A DNA stretch of 64,000 bases from Paracyclopina nana (lineage: Eukaryota; Arthropoda; Copepoda; Cyclopoida; Cyclopettidae): the NCBI GenBank assembly GCA_019096065.1, contig JAGUCH010000001.1, positions 6,634,001 through 6,698,000 on the forward strand, read 5' to 3'. Positions 58,353 to 64,000 of the stretch are shown one piece after another. How positions within the stretch are numbered: position 1 is the stretch's first letter; each line of letters begins with the position of its first letter. The notes beneath the pieces were generated by a model that did no database searches, had not been told where the DNA came from, and saw only the letters and a list, made by a program, of their open reading frames with translations. The translations under genes were made by a program, and so were the position numbers.

Positions 58353-60446
58353 ATGGAGAATGCAACACAACCTAGATTACCACCAAGATTTGCCACATGT
58401 CGACAGCGATTACAAAACTTGAGCCTTCAGATCACATTGCCATCTTACAATACATTTCGATATGGAATGATCACACTTTATGTCGGCTCATTACTCATGG
58501 TCATAGGGTACCACAATCCCTACATTGCGTTTACGAGGTAAGGCATCATGGCTCACAATTTTGCCTCATTTTAATTTTTGCTGCTTCTGCTTGTCTACAT
58601 GTAATTAGTTTGAACGCCATTCTTATTCAGTTTGGAAAAGGCCAATTGAAATGAAGTCGCGTTCTAGTAGTTCTTCCAAAAGCTGTATCCTTGTTTTTGG
58701 AAAGGTTTCCTTCATTCAATAAGTTTGAAAGTTTAAATTTCCATTTGACCGATAATTGTGACTGCTTCAAAACTCTGCTGAATTTGAATCTGTTTTATTT
58801 CCTGGCAAACACAATTAATTTGGAAATCAAACGCGTCAAAGCAGCCTGAATTTAACTTCGGAAAAGCAAGTTTTCGAATTGTTTGGTTCCATAATTAAAA
58901 GCTATTTAGTCCATAGGATAATATCCAGAGCAATTTGCATTTCTGACGCACTCGTTGAATCAACATAGTTCGTGTTATGCAAGCATGGTTATAGCTGAAA
59001 CAACACGTACAACATGCGAATTAGCTGCGTAATGAAGGAACGGAGATTGCCTTCAATTTGTATGCCTTTGAATGCATCTTTACAAAAGGCGGGAAAGTCT
59101 GTGGTTACTATTTTTTGCAAGCCTAAGCTTAGATCCTTATGGTTTTTTTTTTGCTTCAGAGGACTTTACAATGTCATATTTTAAGGGCAAAATTTTAGGA
59201 ATACTGCGCTACTTGCCCGTTCTATAATTAGTTTGCAACTAAAAAACGAGGATATAAAAAGAAATTTGTAAGGGAGGCACTTTTAACGAGGTTCTTTTCT
59301 AGAATCCTCGGTTGTTCAATGGCCATAATCGGTTTTTCGATGGTGATGACGGCATTCATCAAGTCGTGCAAAAGTCTTAATAATAATGATCAAAGCCAGG
59401 TAAGATATATCATAGTTACGAAAATAGAACAGTGGTCTTAAAATAGAACTTGCGTTTTTTTCCTTCTAGCCAAGTGAGGCCAATTTGGATACCATCTCAC
59501 ACCGAGTCGAGTCTGCAGATAGCAAACTTGGTTTGCCAACTTATGACATGGCTGTAAGTTTTGCAACTGTTATTTTAGAGTGCCGCACTTTTAGAATTAT
59601 GGAATGTTTTAAAACTAAGAGCCTCGCAAAAGACCATTAATAATCAATCATGTCGTGTACAGTTTTCACAATACATGGACGTATGACGTAAATGTAAAGG
59701 GAGCTTTCGAAGAAGCAAATACCAGCGGCGTCCCCTAAATAAGCAATCAAGCAGATGATTTCTATTCATTGCTAGGGCAGTGCATCGGTCGCCACGCTTG
59801 CTACATTTGAAACTATGTCAAAAAAACCGCATTGATATTTCTTTTGGCAACAGGTTGACACTGAGCTACCAACTTACGAAGAGGCTCAAGCATTAAGTAC
59901 GGTATACTGCAAACCTTTGAATCCAGCTCAAACGCCACCACCCGCATGGTCTCCGCCCACATTGGAAACATTTGACCCAAGCACAGATTCATGCGCTGTT
60001 ACAATTCATTGTGATACAGTTTCCTCGCCAATTCTACTGCCACATCATCACAATCCACCCGTATATCAGATCTTTGGCCGATCGAGTCCGAATCGAGTTC
60101 AGCGTAAGCCTCTTTTTCTATTGTGGCTAAAATCAGTTCTATCTCACCATTTACTATTACAGCAATTGATCATGAGACATCACTTTCGCCTGCAGCAGCC
60201 GTACCAAGTTCGTCAGCTTCTATATTTTTTGCATCCTCTCACAGCAATTCACCAGAACCGGAGATGATTCTCACAGAATTTTCACCAACCCAAAGGCGCA
60301 GATCACTGATTAGTGAAAGGCCCAGAACATCCACCAGTGCGATAGTCAAAAGCTACTCATCATCCTCTTTCGAGTCTCTCGACGAAGATTGCCAAGACTC
60401 GGATTGGGATGAGGACAGCCCTGAAGGAGCAAACAAGCCTACATGA
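58353..60446 (+). CDS. Two-TM protein with LPxY/PPxY (WW-domain binding) motifs
   Basis: Five exons (58353-58537, 59303-59399, 59470-59553, 59854-60103, 60163-60446) give 299 aa with consistent phases. Two hydrophobic helices at about residues 38-58 (YGMITLYVGSLLMVIGY) and 63-82 (ILGCSMAIIGFSMVMTAFIK) form a short hairpin near the N-terminus. The long cytosolic tail carries LPTY at 116-119 and 127-130 and PPVY at 190-193. These are PY motifs of the kind bound by WW domains of Nedd4-family ubiquitin ligases; LPSY also occurs at 29-32. The tail ends in a Ser/Asp/Glu-rich segment (SLDEDCQDSDWDEDSPEG). The architecture recalls TMEM51, NDFIP and Commissureless, which act in ubiquitin-dependent membrane sorting. 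I infer a role as a ligase adaptor or substrate. An exact orthologue is not assigned. Confidence 0.85.
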
Positions 60447-60716
60447 TCATGTTTTGTATTCATCCATCCTTAACTACCCATTTTGTCTCATTTGAAGAGA
60501 ATATAGCAGATAACTTGTCCAATTCTAACTACTCTTGGATTGATATTTTGCTAGTGTATTTGTTACCTTTACTACAATAATAATCGGTCGATAAACACGT
60601 ATCTTGTAATATGCGAGAGCGAAAAACGAGAAAATGCGCAACGCTTTTCGATGATGAAGGTTTGGATATCACAGTCTTCTGAATTATTTTTGGTGAAGGA
60701 ACGCCGATCGTGGCTT

Positions 60717-61868
60717 CTACAAAAGCTTCAGCCTTCCCGTAATTTTGTTCACATCATCGTCCTCGCCAAACACACCAAAAACAGTAATGGATCCGCTTGG
60801 CACCTGCGTTATTCCTGCATCCTTAACTAAAAAGCTGGGCAAGTCAAGGTCCTCCGCCATGAGTTGGAGATCTCTAAGGTGTTGTGAAGACTCCCCGCGA
60901 ACAACCACCATTTTCTCACTTTAGGGAGGAACATCAGTGTCTACTCTGTTTGAAATTAAATCAAGCGACTTACCCGAAATCCTGCCATATCCTGAGCTCC
61001 GACTCGGTGACTTTATATTTAGAGGCTTTCGCCTTCGTCGCCAAAATTCTCTGGACACCAAGAGCAGCGTGGCCCACTTGGGCTGCAGTCTTTCCAGCAG
61101 GCATCCCAAGGCTGGTATTAACAACAAAGACCATTTTGAATTCAGGAATATCTTCCTCGTCAAAGTCTTCGCTGTCAGTCTCGGTTTCATCCGAGTCGCG
61201 AGTCGCGTACGCTTGTTTGTGACAAAGATGCCCATTGTCATCCTCTTCATCATCATCCTCTTCATCGTCATCATGACAATGATGTAGATGGTGTTTGTGA
61301 GCTAAGGAATGCTGATGGTACAAGTGATGATGGAGAAGTCCATCTTCGTCAGAGTCGTCTTCATCTTCCTCGTCTTCCAGTTCATCCTCCTCATCCAACT
61401 CCTCCGCTCGAGATCGACGCATCTCCTCTTCAAGGGGAGTTTCGAGATCAAGTTCTGGATGGTCAAAGATCCAGTTTGTGGCTAGTGAAACGCTACGGTT
61501 TCCTGTGTAGTAGAGAGCCTGCAAAAAATAGCCAAGTGAAGGCTAGCTCGATTCGGATCATTTTTGACGCGTCTTACCTTTTTGGCTCCATTTAAGCTAA
61601 TACCCATGGCTAGTAATTGATCGAGATAGTCTTCGTTGGCCTCGAATTTAAACCTCTTCTCTGCGGGATAACTGTGAAGGCTGACTTTGTCGGCCATCCG
61701 AGCGGCCAACTTTGACGTGGTTCCTGATGAAGTCGAGGACGAGGTTGAACATGACGAGAGGGACGTTTGGGCGCCGCCGAAATTGTCCGAATCGCTGCCA
61801 GAGCTGTTTTCCGACGAAATGGCGCCGCCGTTTTGGAAGGCCTCCTTTGGAGATTGCTCGTTCGTCAT
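60717..61868 (-). CDS. UBA domain-Pth2 fusion protein, divergent peptidyl-tRNA hydrolase fold
   Basis: Three exons (61578-61868, 60974-61518, 60717-60918) give 345 aa; an upstream in-frame Met at 61898 would add 10. After a Ser-rich N-terminus, residues about 78-122 are a UBA domain ([20 protein letters not shown] ... [15 protein letters not shown]), which binds ubiquitin. An extreme acidic and His-rich linker follows (about 128-222: [18 protein letters not shown], then [20 protein letters not shown]). Residues about 225-345 are a Pth2-type domain ([23 protein letters not shown] then [28 protein letters not shown]). Typical Pth2 enzymes read R-x-D-L here and DAGRTQIAPGS; this protein has N231 and S233 in place of the Arg and Asp and lost the second Arg. 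K240, Q244 and H247 remain. Hydrolase activity is therefore doubtful. Confidence 0.93.
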
Positions 61869-62073
61869 GATGAGCTTGCAGGAAAAGCCATCAAACAATC
61901 GGCAAAATTCTCCTGGTCAAAAGTGCTCAAGGACGAAAGTCAACAAAAGAGCGATAGGTCGAAAATTACCACAAGCCAAAGGTGCCATAACGAGATTTTA
62001 GCTTTGTTCTTGATTAAGAGCAAAATTACGCTTGAAAACGCAAAAAATGCGCTTTAATAGAATTGATTCAATT

Positions 62074-62079
62074 TTTATT
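62074..62079 (-). terminator. Poly(A) signal AATAAA of the PXMP2-like gene
   Basis: AATAAA on the minus strand, about 200 bases past the stop, upstream of the UBA-Pth2 gene on the same strand. Confidence 0.45.
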
Positions 62080-62275
62080 TCTCTAACAGTCATTGCACGC
62101 ATAATTTTAATAGTGTAAGGGAAGATTCTTAAAAAAACGGCCGCCTCAAAATGTGCTGCTCAGTTGCTTCAATAATTGATCCAGAGGAACGGCTCCGTCA
62201 ACTTGGGGCAAAGTGTGTCATATTTCATACTTGCAGCTTTAAATGAGGCTCAAGCTGTCAAATCCTAAATGACAA

Positions 62276-62931
62276 TCACTCTACTTTTTCGGCTGGCTTT
62301 TTGGCCAACTTGTTGGACAAATAAATGTTCCAGAAAAACGCCACCAAATTGGCAAACAGGACCCGAAAATGCACTGGCACAAAGTTCAGGTTAATCAGCT
62401 GAGGGATCGTCCAAATCCTCCAGTTGGCTTTAAGAGCAGAAATGTATTTTGCTTTTATGTTCTCACAAGTCTGCTCATGGCTCGATCCCTATGTTAAACA
62501 ATTTCTCACAAGAAAGTTTGGAGTAATTTGATCATAAGACTTACTTGCAGTCTTTCCAAGATGTAGAGCGTGAACAGCAGAAAAATAGGGCAGAAGACAA
62601 GCCTCTCAAATAGTACTTTACCGATTGGATTATTTTTTAGGATGACTTCCAGAAAATTGTAAAAGTAATGAGTGACAGGTCCAGCAAATAGCACTCCATA
62701 AATGGTAAAGGGTCTAGTTGCTCTTATCCAATTCTAAAAACATTTAAGATGGGCACATTGTAGTATGTATTATGTCTATATTACGCTTTGTCTATAGGAA
62801 GACACCAGAGCTCCAGCAAAAGCCAACACCCCACTTGTCAGGGATTTGGTAAGGAGAGGGTTGGTTCTCAATGAATCGTTGTAGAGAGCTACCAAGGATA
62901 AAAACTGCGTCTTCCAGCTAGCAAGGCACAT
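62276..62931 (-). CDS. PXMP2/Mpv17-family membrane protein
   Basis: Three exons (62785-62931, 62545-62733, 62276-62488) join in phase 0 to give 182 aa, close to Mpv17 (176) and PXMP2 (about 195). The family pattern is complete: a short N-terminal LYNDSLRTNPLLTKSLTSGV, then RATRPFTIYGVLFAGPVTHY, a middle membrane segment and the C-terminal signature WRIWTIPQLINLNFVPVHFR followed by VLFANLVAFFWNIYLS and a basic tail SNKLAKKPAEK. These are four-helix channel-like proteins of the peroxisomal or inner mitochondrial membrane. The residues around RATRPFTIYG and the tail suit the PXMP2 branch, but the branch is inferred. Confidence 0.93.
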
Positions 62932-64000
62932 TTTGTGAAAACTAGTGGAGCCAAAACTGGAATTGTTATCGCATTTTTTTATCTTCAAACCCGAAAATTG
63001 GCTCAGTCCCTTTAAAAGTATCAATACAAAATTCGTTTTTAAACGAGCTTTATCAAACGGGATGGAAGATGATATTCTTATAAAGCAGTCAATTACCAAA
63101 ATATACAGATATTTCTAACAAAACTTTAAAACTTAAAATATTACCGTAATAATTGCTTTAAAATATGGTAATATGGCATGTTATTCATGGGAGAGATAGC
63201 ACAAAGAGGCATTAATAAGTTTCTTGAAGATATCATGCGAAATTATAAACTTGGAAGGGTAACAACAAAAGTAGCCAAATCTGGCATCTCCTTTAATAGT
63301 CAAATAAAGGGAAAACCAGAGACTTATATAACAAGAGAAGTGCCACTGGGCGAGGCTTAAGGGGGTGCGTTTGCAGATCTGCTGCACGCTCCAAAAGAGA
63401 CTACAATGGAATTTTGGTGCGGGCTGGCTGAATTTGGGCCGGGGCAGACTTTTGGTTGCTAATAACTCCTAAATGAGTCCACTTAGCCAAAATAGTCCTA
63501 TTTTACGAGGTGCTCAATTTTGCTAGGGCTATCTTTTGTCTTTTATAAATATTTTCACAACTATTAGGAATTAAAAGTTATAAAACAGAGGTGCCAGTTG
63601 GCGTTTTCCTTTCTGGATCAGTGCAGCCCGCTGACTATTTTATTAGAACAGCTGACCCAAATGATTTCAAAATCTCTAGTAGCACTTGGCGCGCGCTCGC
63701 GTGCAGTGAGAATGCAAGAAGTAGCACTTCTCTTTCTATATAAGTCTCTGGGGAAAACGAACTAAGGCACGGCACCACTTGAGGCCGAGCGTGGCAGGAG
63801 TGAAACAAAGGCGCTGCGAGCAACTATTTTTAAGGCTTTTAGTCCTGAATGAAGACAAACTATGAAAATAAATATCGATAAAAACCCGTAATATTGGCTG
63901 TGAAAGCTAAAATTGTAAGCTCTCCTTTAGAATGCTCACTAATATAATGCTCGTGTCTATGATTGTTTATTGAACGGGTTTTCACTTTCAAAAGATTGGT
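62932..64000. other. End of window, no recognised gene
   Basis: It should contain the PXMP2 promoter at its left end. A TATATAAG box at 63737-63744 on the plus strand, preceded by a CG-rich patch (GGCGCGCGCTCGCGTG at about 63687-63702), may be a promoter of a plus-strand gene outside the window. Open frames here are short and unrecognised. Confidence 0.35.

Noticed and set aside
1-64000. tRNA, rRNA, microRNA, CRISPR or retroviral genes
   Set aside because: I looked for TpsiC-like arms, well-known insect microRNA seeds, regular repeat arrays and reverse transcriptase or transposase motifs and saw none; a covariance-model scan would be needed to exclude small RNAs.

Overview
The window is nuclear DNA from an animal, most likely an arthropod and probably a hexapod. 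Its genes are split by short GT-AG introns of about 50-300 bases. They include a Mef2 MADS-box factor, a GH37 trehalase, an ER-type UDP-glycosyltransferase, TCTP, a peroxisomal/mitochondrial PXMP2/Mpv17-type membrane protein, a UBA-Pth2 protein and a medium-chain reductase. Nothing points to bacteria, an organelle, a virus or CRISPR. The species cannot be fixed from the sequence alone.

Layout. Bases 1-24000 are AT-rich and hold no gene I can support; they are a gene desert or part of a very long intron. At 24075-25441 (+) lies a TATA-driven secreted protein built on repeated C-x7-C cysteine pairs. Bases 25500-30240 are again empty. TCTP (-) lies at 30362-31330 with a likely pyrimidine-tract start. 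A 491-bp non-autonomous hAT-like element follows at 31749-32239. Two very small single-pass membrane protein genes (-) sit at 32561-33624, next to a CpG-rich promoter block at about 33900-34700 that ends in a candidate first exon (+). A reductase of the RTN4IP1 type (-) at 35608-37922 shows several reading-frame breaks. A 191-bp sister copy of the hAT-like element (39267-39457) lies beside a 187-bp near-perfect palindrome (39585-39771). Mef2 (+) occupies 42128-44977.

The trehalase (-) runs from 46392 to at least 51942. Its large intron contains an entire UDP-glycosyltransferase gene on the opposite strand (50112-51751). The trehalase also appears to be spliced in phase into a long, unfamiliar C-terminal region. 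Bases 52420-58350 hold no gene I recognise. The last part is compact: a two-TM protein with LPxY/PPxY motifs (+, 58353-60446), a UBA-Pth2 protein (-, 60717-61868) and a PXMP2-like protein (-, 62276-62931).

The genes are not an operon and mostly serve unrelated housekeeping, developmental or metabolic roles. The strongest novelty candidates are the trehalase C-terminal extension with its nested antisense UGT, the divergent UBA-Pth2 protein that lacks conserved Pth2 residues, the PY-motif membrane protein, the C-x7-C repeat secreted protein, and the palindrome/hAT cluster.
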